Positions 28,257-36,804 of a stretch of 64,000 nucleotides of DNA are shown here, one piece after another (within the stretch, counting starts at the first letter, position 1; every line of letters starts with the position of its first letter). The notes beneath the pieces were generated by a model, which did no database searches, had not been told where the DNA came from, and worked only from the letters and a program-made list of their open reading frames with translations. The DNA comes from Maridesulfovibrio sp. (GTDB lineage: Bacteria; Desulfobacterota; Desulfovibrionia; Desulfovibrionales; Desulfovibrionaceae), in the NCBI RefSeq assembly GCF_963666665.1, contig NZ_OY762999.1, positions 2,981,501 through 3,045,500 on the forward strand, read 5' to 3'. A program made the position numbers and the translations under genes.

Positions 28257-28658
28257 CTATGCTCCGGCCAGCACATGTTCCTTAGTGACAAAGCAAGTGA
28301 ACACGCCACTGAAAACAATTTCTTCGTTGCAGGAGACATCAACCTTAACTATATGTTTGCGTCCATTGTTTTCCTGCTCGCTGGCTTTGGCAATAAGGAC
28401 ATCACCCACTTTTGAAGGCTTCAGGAAGCGACTCTCAGCGCCGGCCAGAACAACATTAGGATGATTGACCGTCAGCATTGCCGCATAATCAGCCATGCCG
28501 AAAATAAAACCGCCATGAACCAGCCCGCTGGCATCGGCAGCCATATTAGCAATACATTCCAGACGAACTTCACTTCCGCCATCAAAGACTGAAACAGGTT
28601 CGCCGCACAGGGATCTGTCTATCTGCTCATGTGTATTGATAACCATAAGTTTCTCCAT
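28257..28658 (-). CDS. Hotdog-fold thioesterase (PaaI/YbgC-like)
   Basis: A 129-133 residue single hotdog domain. VHGGFIFGMADYAAML is the usual HGG...D motif of PaaI-type acyl-CoA thioesterases, and ESRFLKPSKVGDVLIAKA is the central strand pair. It probably hydrolyses acyl- or aryl-CoA in the cytoplasm. The ATG at 28646 has GGAG just upstream and may be the true start rather than 28658. No catabolic neighbours point to a substrate. Confidence 0.82.
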   Translation of the reverse strand: MEKLMVINTHEQIDRSLCGEPVSVFDGGSEVRLECIANMAADASGLVHGGFIFGMADYAAMLTVNHPNVVLAGAESRFLKPSKVGDVLIAKASEQENNGRKHIVKVDVSCNEEIVFSGVFTCFVTKEHVLAGA

Positions 28659-28835
28659 CTAAGCATTTTCCGGACATTATATATGATAAGACCGGGGATT
28701 TCGATGATTACATCACAGGAAACTATAGAAGCAAGAGAGTCTATGCTCTCCGTCCAGAATGAAACCACAACTCACAATTGCCATTTGAGTCCAGTAAACG
28801 TAGGTTTACAGCCTCTGCAGAATTTAACGAGAGGT

Positions 28836-30257
28836 ATGACTGTGCTTAAATTGAATATTCGTCAGAAAATCATCATCGGAATCATCATTTTTTCTATCTG
28901 CTTCGGCTGTCTGGGTTTGCTGTCCTTCGTGAACACCCTGCAGCTAGAAGACGAAGTCCTGCTGATTGAACGCAGTGACGATTTGAGCAATCTTATTCTC
29001 GAAGTCCGCCGTATTGAAAAAAACTACCTGCTCTATCATGACCCGGCCTTGTTCACCCTTGGGCTGGATTACCTTAAACGTGCCGATACCCTGCTGCAGG
29101 AACTTGTAGATGAATTCAAAAAAAATGAAAAAAAACAAACCGGCAAAAAACTGGAGTCAAACCTGAACCGCTACCGGGAGTTGTTGCTGCAGCTTAAATC
29201 CGCCCCGAAAGAAACATCAACCGCAAACAAAGAACTGAACAATCATCTCCGTGAAACCGGGCAAGCCATGGTGGGACTCTCCAAAGCAATATCCAATTTC
29301 GAACGTAAATATATACTCAGCATCAATGGAGAACTGCGCTCCAATCTGGCCCTATCCATGATCGGCATCGCTGTGGTCATCATGGCCCTTGTTCTTTTTT
29401 TCAGCTTAAATATCCTCAAACCGCTCCGCGAAGTGCAGGAAGCAACCCGCCGAATCTCGGAAGGTAAATTTAAACCCCTGCCGATTAAAAACTCACATGA
29501 TGAAATCCAGCAGGTATTTGCCGCCTTGAATTCCATGGTCGAACAGCTGGTCAAACGCCGCCGCCAGCTGGTGCAGGCCCAGAAACTGTCATCCATCGGC
29601 ACGCTCTCTTCAGGAATTGCACACCAGCTGAACAATCCCCTGAACAACATTTCCACCTCCTGCCAGATTCTTGAGGAACGGCAAAAAGGTCAGGACGAGC
29701 TTTCTGACCGGATGATGCACAACATTATGCAGGAAACCCTGCGCTCACGGGATATTGTTAAAGGATTGCTTGAATTTTCCCGCGAGAGCGAATATTCACC
29801 GGGACCGATCGAACTAGGAAGAGTCATGAAATCCTCCATGGATCTCGTATCCAGTCAGGTGCCGTCAAACATCAGTCTTTCCATGGAAATTCCTAAGCAT
29901 ATCATTGTTCACGCTGACCGCCGCAAGCTGCAGGAAGCTTTCATCAACCTGCTCATAAACGCCGTGCAGGCCATCGAAGATAAACCCGGTTCAATAACGG
30001 TCACTGCTTTTCTGGATCAGGAAAACACAGTCATCAGGGTCAATGACACCGGACCAGGCATGTCCCCGGAAATTATGGAACGCATCTTTGATCCCTTCTT
30101 TTCCACCAAGGAAGTCGGACAAGGTACCGGACTGGGACTGTACATCGTCTACGGAATCATAGAAAAGCATCAGGGCAGCATCAGGACGGAAAGCAGTCCG
30201 GGAGAAGGCACCAGTTTTTACATCACCCTGCCGCTCGATAAGGAACACACAATATGA
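28836..30257 (+). CDS. Membrane sensor histidine kinase, partner of the adjacent sigma54 regulator
   Basis: About 473 residues. A first membrane helix (about 11-32), a helical periplasmic domain of roughly 130 residues rich in Leu and charged residues, a second helix (about 172-192), HAMP, HisKA with a variant H-box (SGIAHQLNNPLNN) and an HATPase domain (NAVQAI, DTGPGM, GTGLGLYIVYG). ATG 28836 or GTG 28842 follow a GAGAGG box; an upstream ATG at 28704 would add about 44 residues with no membrane feature. It overlaps the next regulator by 4 nt (ATGA), so they are a cognate pair. The helical sensor resembles those of NtrY- or TodS-like bundles, ligand unknown. Confidence 0.85.
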   Translation: MTVLKLNIRQKIIIGIIIFSICFGCLGLLSFVNTLQLEDEVLLIERSDDLSNLILEVRRIEKNYLLYHDPALFTLGLDYLKRADTLLQELVDEFKKNEKKQTGKKLESNLNRYRELLLQLKSAPKETSTANKELNNHLRETGQAMVGLSKAISNFERKYILSINGELRSNLALSMIGIAVVIMALVLFFSLNILKPLREVQEATRRISEGKFKPLPIKNSHDEIQQVFAALNSMVEQLVKRRRQLVQAQKLSSIGTLSSGIAHQLNNPLNNISTSCQILEERQKGQDELSDRMMHNIMQETLRSRDIVKGLLEFSRESEYSPGPIELGRVMKSSMDLVSSQVPSNISLSMEIPKHIIVHADRRKLQEAFINLLINAVQAIEDKPGSITVTAFLDQENTVIRVNDTGPGMSPEIMERIFDPFFSTKEVGQGTGLGLYIVYGIIEKHQGSIRTESSPGEGTSFYITLPLDKEHTI

Positions 30258-31597
30258 TCAGCCACGCCAATATCCTCATTGTTGAAGACGAAGCCATTGC
30301 GCGAGACAACCTGACCCACGTCATGACTGAGGCAGGACATATGGTCGTTGCCGTAAGCTCAGGCACTGAAGCACTGCAAAAAATCGGTAAGCAGGAATTC
30401 GAACTGGTACTGACCGACCTGATGCTTCCGGGCATGAACGGCATCGAACTACTGGAACACATTAAGGAAATCCAGCCTTCCACTCAGGTAATTGTCATCA
30501 CCGGACATGCCACAGTCGATACAGCTGTTATAGCCATGCAGAAAGGCGCGCATTCCTACATAGCCAAGCCTCTCAATCTGGATGAACTTCGCGCACAGGT
30601 CTTTAATGCCCTTGAACGGCAGGCCCTCTCAGTTGAAGTCCTGCGCTTGCGGCAAGTGCTGGAGGAAGGCAAGCAGGACTTTCCTTTAGTGGGACAAAGT
30701 GAAGAGATCATCAAGCTGAAAAAGACAATCGAACAATTAGCGCATATGGACTGCAACGTCCTTATCCAAGGTGAAACCGGAACAGGTAAGGAACTCATCG
30801 CCCGAGGTATTCATATGCTCAGTCCTCGTTCACAGGAACGGTTCATGGCTATCAACTGCGGAACATTCACAGCCGAGCTCATGGACAAGGAACTTTTCGG
30901 GCACGAGCGAGAAGCCTTCACCGGAGCACAGCGCGGACAAAAAGGGATCTTGGAAGTTGCCACCGGCGGCACTGTATTTTTCGATGAAATGAGCGAACTG
31001 CCCCTGAACATGCAGGTCAAGCTTCTGCGGGTGCTGCAGGAGCGAAATTTTCTGAGGGTCGGCGGAACTCAGGAAATTCCGGTGGATATCCGGGTCGTTT
31101 CCGCAACCAACTGCGACCTGAAAGAAGAAGTCGAAAAAGGTACCTTCAGGCAGGACCTTTTCTACCGTTTGAACGTGGTAACTCTCTCGGCACCGCCGCT
31201 TCGTGAACACCGCGAAGACATTCCGGTCCTGATCGGCCACTTTCTGGAAAAACACCGCACAGAAACCCAATCCATCGACACAATTTCACAGGAAACGCTG
31301 GACATCCTGATGAACTATTCCTTCCCCGGCAATGTCCGAGAACTTGAAAACATCTCCCAGCGGGCGCTGGCTCTAGCGCGGGGTACTGTTTTTTCCCCGG
31401 ACCTTCTCCCCGAAGAGATACGCAATATTGACCGCAGTAAACCGCTGCGGACCTTAGAGGAAGTAGAACGCGACCACATTGGGAAAGTCATGCTGGCAAC
31501 CAACGGGAATAAGACCCAAGCAGCCAAGATACTCGGCATTGACCGTGTTTCACTGTGGCGCAAGATGAAACGTCTCGGACTGGAAAAAGAGAATTAG
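30254..31597 (+). CDS. Sigma54-dependent response regulator
   Basis: A 447-residue NtrC-family regulator: receiver with phospho-Asp in LTDLMLPGMNG, AAA+ domain with GETGTGKE and an FTGA-containing loop that reads EAFTGA (Glu instead of Gly), Walker B VFFDEMSE, and a Fis-type helix-turn-helix (GNKTQAAKILGIDRVSL). It is coupled to the upstream kinase. Its stop shares three bases with the stop of the convergent receiver-Lon gene. The nearest candidate sigma54 promoter is at 34082, 2.5 kb away, with palindromes upstream of it; control of that promoter is inference. Confidence 0.92.
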   Translation: MISHANILIVEDEAIARDNLTHVMTEAGHMVVAVSSGTEALQKIGKQEFELVLTDLMLPGMNGIELLEHIKEIQPSTQVIVITGHATVDTAVIAMQKGAHSYIAKPLNLDELRAQVFNALERQALSVEVLRLRQVLEEGKQDFPLVGQSEEIIKLKKTIEQLAHMDCNVLIQGETGTGKELIARGIHMLSPRSQERFMAINCGTFTAELMDKELFGHEREAFTGAQRGQKGILEVATGGTVFFDEMSELPLNMQVKLLRVLQERNFLRVGGTQEIPVDIRVVSATNCDLKEEVEKGTFRQDLFYRLNVVTLSAPPLREHREDIPVLIGHFLEKHRTETQSIDTISQETLDILMNYSFPGNVRELENISQRALALARGTVFSPDLLPEEIRNIDRSKPLRTLEEVERDHIGKVMLATNGNKTQAAKILGIDRVSLWRKMKRLGLEKEN

Positions 31598-33642
31598 TTT
31601 AACGCAACCTCCAGAGCATCCTCAAGCCGGGAAACCAACTTGATTTCCACTCCCTTCAGGACTTCATCTTCAAGCTGCCCAACTGCCTGCGCGCACATCT
31701 CAGGCAGAACAATGGTGCTGATTCCGGCCCTGACTGCGGCCATGACCTTTTCACGCACCCCGCCCACCGGGAGCACGTCGCCGTGCAATGTTATTTCACC
31801 GCTGAAGGCCATATCCTCGCGCACCTTTCTTCCGGTCAATTGCGAAAGCAGGGCCACCGTGATGGTAACTCCGGCAGAGGGGCCTTCCTTGGTCACTGCG
31901 CCGGCGGGTATATGGATATGAATATCCGAGGTCTCGAAGAAATCTTCTGAAAGACCGAACCTGCCGGCATTAGCCCGTAAAAAACTCAATGCAGTCTGGG
32001 CGGATTCCCTGAGCACCTCTCCAAGCGATCCGGTCAACAGAAGATTTTTATTTCCATGCATCCTGACCGCCTCGACAAAAATAATTTCGCCCCCGTTTTC
32101 CGACCAGACCAGCCCGGTGGCTACCCCTGTCTTTAAAGTTCCGGCTACTGTAGCACTGAAATGGGGTGGCGGCCCCATAATTCCGGAGATATCAGCCGCA
32201 ACAAGCTTGATCGGATTAGCTTCTTCCTGCCCTGACAACCTACGCCGGGCCAGTTTCCGGCAAAGCGCGGCAATCTGCTTATCAAGACCGCGCAATCCGG
32301 CCTCACGGGTATAGTCTGCAATGATTGTATTCACTGCATCAGGATCAATGTCCAGTTCATTCACTGAAAACCCATGTTTCAGCAATTGATTAGGCAGCAT
32401 GTAGTTCTGCGCAATCTTCAGCTTTTCTCCGGGCGTATAACTTGAAAATTCGATCATCTCCATGCGGTCCCGCAAGGGTTCCGGTATACGCTCCACAATA
32501 TTGGCTGTAGCAATAAACAACGCCCCGGAAAGATCAAACGGCAACCCCAGATAATTATCCACAAAAGCTGAGTTCTGCTGCGGATCAAGGATTTCCAGAA
32601 GAACGGAAGCTGCGTCACCTTGAAAATTCTGAATAATCTTATCCATTTCATCCAGCATGATTACCGGATTACGCACTCCTGCTTTCTGAATATTCTGTAA
32701 TATTCTTCCGGCCATAGCGCCCACATAAGTACGCCGATGGCCGCGCAACTCGGATTCATCCCGTAACCCTGCCAACGACATGCAAATAAACTCACGCCCT
32801 AATGATTCTGCAATGCCCCGGCCAATAGAGGTTTTCCCGGTCCCGGGAGGACCGCTGAAACACAGAACCGGTCCCTGCAATCCCTGAATACGCTGATTGC
32901 GGCCCAGCAAATCCTGAACATGCTCACGCAAACGAGTCAGGTTAACCGGCTTTCCGAGATATTGATCAGCCCCGTTTTTCATGGCTTCAACAGCGGTCTT
33001 AACCGTGGCGTAACCGGTAAGCATTATCACTCCGGTATCAGGCCAGCGGCTTCGAAGAACCTCCAGCAGCTCAAGACCGTCCATTCCATCCATCTTCAAA
33101 TCGGTAATTACGATATCCGCAGGCTCTTCTTCCATAGCTGCAACAGCTTCCAATCCGTTGCCAACAGTCCGTACAACAAAGCCCTCGTGCTCGAATATTA
33201 TGGATAAATTTTCCCGGGCAATAATCTCATCGTCTGCAATAATCAGGTTCGGCCTGATCCGGCTGCGCAAATTTTTAACCGCAAGGAACTCAAGGATACG
33301 TTCTTTAACGCTGTTCAAGCCGTAGTGACGGGCATCCAAAACGTCCTTGGCCCTTTGAATATCCAAGTCGTCCTTGGTGGTTTCATTCCACGGAAGTGAA
33401 AGGATAAATTCCAAATAACTATAACTAATAGCAAACTCCGGAGATGAATTATCCAGCTTGAGAAGACGTTCACATTCATCACGGACAGCATCAAGTATGT
33501 GGGCGGGAAGGTCAGCTTCCTCCACACGCCTGCAGATATCGTCAGCTACACTTTCAGTTACGTTCTTCAGCCCGGAATGGGTTTCAGCTTTATTCTCTTC
33601 AGAGCGCGTTTTCTCAGCACTCTTCCTGCCAAACCATTTCAT
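31594..33642 (-). CDS. Lon-family protease with an inserted response-regulator receiver domain
   Basis: A 682-residue protein from ATG 33642 (GGAGGATATT just upstream). Residues about 30-125 match the helical region that precedes the Lon AAA+ core (SYLEFILSLPWNETTKDDLD, HYGLNSVKERILEFLAV). A complete receiver domain (about 131-250; IADDE, phospho-Asp181 in TDLKMDGMDG, KPVN) sits exactly where Lon would pass into its ATPase. The AAA+ module follows (FSGPPGTGKTSIG, Lys270), then the Lon protease domain with Ser589 (KEGPSAG) and Lys632, 43 residues apart as in E. coli Lon. The N-terminal LAN/PUA substrate domain is missing. Phosphorylation-controlled proteolysis is the natural inference. It converges on the kinase/regulator pair. 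Confidence 0.92.
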   Translation of the reverse strand: MKWFGRKSAEKTRSEENKAETHSGLKNVTESVADDICRRVEEADLPAHILDAVRDECERLLKLDNSSPEFAISYSYLEFILSLPWNETTKDDLDIQRAKDVLDARHYGLNSVKERILEFLAVKNLRSRIRPNLIIADDEIIARENLSIIFEHEGFVVRTVGNGLEAVAAMEEEPADIVITDLKMDGMDGLELLEVLRSRWPDTGVIMLTGYATVKTAVEAMKNGADQYLGKPVNLTRLREHVQDLLGRNQRIQGLQGPVLCFSGPPGTGKTSIGRGIAESLGREFICMSLAGLRDESELRGHRRTYVGAMAGRILQNIQKAGVRNPVIMLDEMDKIIQNFQGDAASVLLEILDPQQNSAFVDNYLGLPFDLSGALFIATANIVERIPEPLRDRMEMIEFSSYTPGEKLKIAQNYMLPNQLLKHGFSVNELDIDPDAVNTIIADYTREAGLRGLDKQIAALCRKLARRRLSGQEEANPIKLVAADISGIMGPPPHFSATVAGTLKTGVATGLVWSENGGEIIFVEAVRMHGNKNLLLTGSLGEVLRESAQTALSFLRANAGRFGLSEDFFETSDIHIHIPAGAVTKEGPSAGVTITVALLSQLTGRKVREDMAFSGEITLHGDVLPVGGVREKVMAAVRAGISTIVLPEMCAQAVGQLEDEVLKGVEIKLVSRLEDALEVALN

Positions 33643-33917
33643 AATATCCTCCGGATAATATTTGCCAATTTTATAAACCCGGACCTCCATACACAGGATA
33701 TCCTTAAGTATTATCTACCCAATATCATTAATATATAACTCTGTTAATGTTGCATGTTGAAACAACACCCTGTGACTCTGTTCTTTTTTGCACAATCTTT
33801 ATGCTTTTACATATAACATACTGTAATAATGAGTTAATAGTAATTTTATTTTCAAAAGCAAACTTAATAACGCACCTGAAAACAGACAAGTTTCCTACCG
33901 AAATAGAGGCTTTTAAC
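33643..33917. other. AT-rich gene-free stretch
   Basis: No credible gene is seen in this 275-nt stretch between the receiver-Lon start and the first palindrome. It holds one imperfect repeat, TGTTG-N10-CAACA at 33748-33767, which contains GTTG-N3-CAAC and may be a third, degenerate copy of the palindromes at 33918 and 33993. Together with those sites it makes about 500 nt of regulatory DNA before the next start codon. Confidence 0.4.
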
Positions 33918-33932
33918 GTTGCAGATAGCAAC
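33918..33932. promoter_or_regulatory. Palindrome GTTGC-N5-GCAAC, candidate upstream activator site 1
   Basis: A perfect inverted repeat GTTGCAGATAGCAAC, identical in arms and spacing to the one at 33993. It is centred about 183 nt before the predicted start of the sigma54-type promoter at 34082, a usual distance for enhancer binding. Confidence 0.5.
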
Positions 33933-33992
33933 ATGCCTTTTGGACACATTTCTGCCCGACCTTTAAATACCAACATCGATCCTCAGACCTAT

Positions 33993-34007
33993 GTTGCATA
34001 AAGCAAC
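33993..34007. promoter_or_regulatory. Palindrome GTTGC-N5-GCAAC, candidate upstream activator site 2
   Basis: GTTGCATAAAGCAAC repeats the site at 33918 exactly in its arms, 75 nt downstream (about seven helical turns, same face). It lies about 108 nt before the predicted transcription start. The binding protein is unknown; the Fis-type regulator encoded at 30254-31597 is the nearest candidate. Confidence 0.5.
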
Positions 34008-34081
34008 GGAAGTAAAAGCACCCTCAAACCATCACAAGACTAACATATTGATTTTAAAGAATTTATGCTCAAAAAAAACCT

Positions 34082-34097
34082 TGGCATGGATATTGAT
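34082..34097 (+). promoter_or_regulatory. Candidate sigma54 promoter for the stress-protein/SLC13 operon
   Basis: TGGCATGGATATTGAT has the -24 GG element and -12 TTG with correct spacing, but GA replaces the conserved GC at -12. The predicted start is near 34109, giving a 35-nt leader that contains the AGGAGG ribosome binding site. The paired palindromes upstream strengthen the call. Confidence 0.42.
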
Positions 34098-34143
34098 CTA
34101 TAGGGAGAAAGTTCAAGGAAGGAAACAACAATCAGGAGGCACC

Positions 34144-34755
34144 ATGGCCACAGAACAAGGATTTTTCGGTCTTTTGGAACGCTATTATGCAGCAAAGGCA
34201 GCGAATCAAAGCAACACCTGTAATGTAGGAACGTGGGCCATCAACCGGGATCAGGCTTCGCCTGAACCTAAATCGCGGGAGGTTTTCTTGAAAACTTTAT
34301 TAAACCGTTTCTTAACCAACAGTGGGAAACCCGAAGTTTCCCAAGAGGAAAACGAAGAACTGGTAAATAACCTTTCTGAATGCACCAATGAAGGTGGCAA
34401 AATTCTTGTGGTAAGCAAGGGAGCCGCTTTCTCAGGAAGAGTCGTGAACTATGCTGTTGAAATGGCAGCCAGAACTCAAAGCAGCCTTATCGCTTTGAAT
34501 CTGGATGAAAGAGGTTCAAATTTCAGTGATTTCTGTTCCCAATCAGAACAGAACATCACACATTTCTCTGCAAAAGCAGAGGAAGCAGGTCTCCTTTTCG
34601 CCCATGTTGTAAAACAAGGCGCTGAAGATTCCGTTGTGGCCGAACTGCACCATCAGGACGAAAAACTTCGCTATGTAATGGAAGACAACGCTCGCAACAA
34701 ATCAGCAAGCGCGGCTATTCCCGTATATACGCGAGCGACACTTAGAGTCGGGTAA
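34144..34755 (+). CDS. Universal stress protein-like protein
   Basis: A 203-residue protein from ATG 34144, fixed by CAGGAGGCACC just upstream; an upstream ATG at 33991 falls inside a palindrome and is rejected. An N-terminal segment of about 75 residues with no recognised fold precedes a Usp-like Rossmann domain (KILVVSKGAAFSGRVVNYAVEMA, SSLIALNLDE). The ATP-binding Gly loop of classic Usp proteins is not obvious. It lies 41 nt before the SLC13 transporter gene and is probably a regulatory partner of it, as Usp domains often are for ion transporters (inference). Confidence 0.68.
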   Translation: MATEQGFFGLLERYYAAKAANQSNTCNVGTWAINRDQASPEPKSREVFLKTLLNRFLTNSGKPEVSQEENEELVNNLSECTNEGGKILVVSKGAAFSGRVVNYAVEMAARTQSSLIALNLDERGSNFSDFCSQSEQNITHFSAKAEEAGLLFAHVVKQGAEDSVVAELHHQDEKLRYVMEDNARNKSASAAIPVYTRATLRVG

Positions 34756-34796
34756 CCCCGGACTTTTTTGCTGTTTCAAAGAGAAAAGGGATACTT

Positions 34797-36596
34797 ATGA
34801 CTCCAGAAATTCTTCTAGTAATGGCAGTACTGGCCTTCGCGGTACTGCTTTTCATATTCGAATGGGTGAGGGTCGACGTAGTCGGCATCATCATGATGGT
34901 TTTACTGCCCCTGCTCGGGCTTGTTACACCTAAACAGGCTATCAGCGGCTTAAGCAGTAACGCCGTCGTCTCCATCATTGCGGTAATCATCATCGGAGCC
35001 GGACTGGACAAGACCGGCGTGATGAACTCCCTAGCCCGGGTTATCCTTAAATTTGCAGGAAAAAGCGAAACCCGGATCATGTCACTCATAGCCGGGACTG
35101 TAGCCTTGATTTCAGGCTTTATGCAGAATATCGGGGCCGCCGCCCTGTTCCTGCCTGCGGCCAAACGCATCGGCAACCAGACCGGAGTTCCTGTTGGCAG
35201 ACTGCTCATGCCTATGGGATTCTGCGCCATCATCGGCGGCTGCCTGACCCTTGTTGGCTCCAGCCCCCTCATCCTGCTCAACGACCTCATGATTGTAGGC
35301 GGCAAGCATTACGAACCCTTCGGAATGTTCGGGGTAACCCCCATCGGCATATGTCTTCTTGTTGCCGCACTTATTTATTTCGTTATTCTGGGCCGTTTTA
35401 TCCTGCCCAGCAAAAACGTAGATGAAGCCTCAGGTCCCATGTCGGAACTGCTCGCCAACACATACGGCGGCATCGGTTCCCTGTATGAGATGCATGTTCC
35501 TGAAACATGGACTTGCGACCACGATCTCATGAACCTTGAGCTGCGGCCCATATATTTTTCAACCATTGTCGCCATTGCACGCGAACGCGGCAAGAACCAC
35601 AAGATCGCCCCGGATGCACATGAAGTAATCCTGCCCGGTGACCATCTTGCAGTGGTCGGCCCGATCGAATCTGTGCAGCGCATGGCTGCTGACTACGGCT
35701 GGTCTCTTAAGGATGATCTTGAAACCTTTGCCGAGGAACTTTCACCCAACAATGCCGGACTCATGGAAGGTATCATCACCCCCCGCTCCGAACTTGTAGG
35801 TGAAACCCTGCGCACACTGGGCATCCGGAACCGCTTTCAGGTTTCCCCGATAGCTATTTTCAGGGGTGAGAAGCTGTTCATCAGCGGGTTGACCGACCTG
35901 CGCCTTGAATCCGGTGACGCGTTGTTGCTTCATGGCCGCTGGGAAATGTTCCACATGCTCAAAGACCGTCCGGACTTTGTCTTCACCGAAGAGGTAAAAG
36001 GCGAAATCCTGCGCACAGAAAAGGCCAAACTGGCTCTCATGTGGCTGGCGGTATCGCTGTTCATGATCCTCGGCCTGCACATCCAGCTCTCAATCGCCCT
36101 GCTGACCGGTGCACTGGGAATGGTCCTGACCAAAGTCCTGAGCATTGATGAGGCTTACCAGTCTGTTGACTGGATGACCGTATTCCTGCTCGGCGGGCTT
36201 ATTCCGCTGGGTATGGCTTTTGAAAACACCGGAGCTGCAAAATACATTGCCGACACCATCATGGCCGCACTGGGACAACCCTCGGCCCTGATCCTGCTGA
36301 CTGTAATCGGAGCGCTGACCTCGTTCTTCACTCTGGTTGCATCAAACGTCGGCGCAACAGTCCTTCTGGTGCCCCTGTCCATGAACATGGCGCTGAACGC
36401 AGGAGTTGATCCGCGTATTGCAGCCCTGACCGTGGCCGTTGCAGCTTCGAACACCTTCGTTCTGCCCACCCATCAGGTCAACGCCCTGATCATGCGCCCC
36501 GGAGGATACAAAACAATCGACTACGTTCGTGCCGGGACCGGTATGACCATCCTGTATATGGCCGTCATGATCTCCGCTCTGATGTTACTTTATTAG
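34797..36596 (+). CDS. SLC13/DASS-family anion transporter with two central TrkA_C domains
   Basis: A 599-residue transporter. About five hydrophobic helices come first, with the family loop (FMQNIGAAALFLPAA), then about 210 cytoplasmic residues holding two TrkA_C-like domains (HEVILPGDHLAVVGP, LRLESGDALLLHG), then six or more helices with the second SNVGATVLLVP loop. This layout is typical of bacterial sodium/sulfate or sodium/dicarboxylate symporters of the SLC13 family. In a sulfate reducer, sulfate is a plausible substrate but this is not shown. An AAAAGGG box precedes the ATG, and nhaB is 208 nt downstream. Confidence 0.86.
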   Translation: MTPEILLVMAVLAFAVLLFIFEWVRVDVVGIIMMVLLPLLGLVTPKQAISGLSSNAVVSIIAVIIIGAGLDKTGVMNSLARVILKFAGKSETRIMSLIAGTVALISGFMQNIGAAALFLPAAKRIGNQTGVPVGRLLMPMGFCAIIGGCLTLVGSSPLILLNDLMIVGGKHYEPFGMFGVTPIGICLLVAALIYFVILGRFILPSKNVDEASGPMSELLANTYGGIGSLYEMHVPETWTCDHDLMNLELRPIYFSTIVAIARERGKNHKIAPDAHEVILPGDHLAVVGPIESVQRMAADYGWSLKDDLETFAEELSPNNAGLMEGIITPRSELVGETLRTLGIRNRFQVSPIAIFRGEKLFISGLTDLRLESGDALLLHGRWEMFHMLKDRPDFVFTEEVKGEILRTEKAKLALMWLAVSLFMILGLHIQLSIALLTGALGMVLTKVLSIDEAYQSVDWMTVFLLGGLIPLGMAFENTGAAKYIADTIMAALGQPSALILLTVIGALTSFFTLVASNVGATVLLVPLSMNMALNAGVDPRIAALTVAVAASNTFVLPTHQVNALIMRPGGYKTIDYVRAGTGMTILYMAVMISALMLLY

Positions 36597-36666
36597 CACT
36601 GAGCCAGTGCGGTTCATAAATATGAACCGTAGAGCAAACTATAGGACCTTACGCTAGCACTCCCCC

Positions 36667-36705
36667 GGAGGAAGATCCGTCCAGCAAATTTATGGATCTT
36701 CCTCC
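36667..36705. terminator. Strong hairpin after the SLC13 gene
   Basis: GGAGGAAGATCC and GGATCTTCCTCC form a perfect 12-bp stem with a 15-nt loop, 71 nt after the SLC13 stop. No T-run follows, so it may end or stabilise the upstream transcript instead of acting as a classical terminator. Confidence 0.5.
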
Positions 36706-36753
36706 TCCTAACGGGAATCTACCCTTAACCTATACCGGAATTAAGCACGACAA

Positions 36754-36778
36754 CCGGATATTGCCGCGCGATATCCGG
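36754..36778 (+). promoter_or_regulatory. 5' leader hairpin before nhaB
   Basis: CCGGATAT and ATATCCGG pair perfectly around a 9-nt GC-rich loop, ending 14 nt before the AAAAGGAG ribosome binding site of nhaB. The position could influence translation, but no known riboswitch class is recognised. Confidence 0.35.
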
Positions 36779-36804
36779 CATGAATTTTTTAAAAGGAGAT
36801 TCTG

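Noticed and set aside
33991..34143. N-terminal extension of the stress-protein gene to ATG 33991
   Set aside because: That ATG lies at the edge of a regulatory palindrome and has no ribosome binding site, while ATG 34144 has CAGGAGG at the proper distance.
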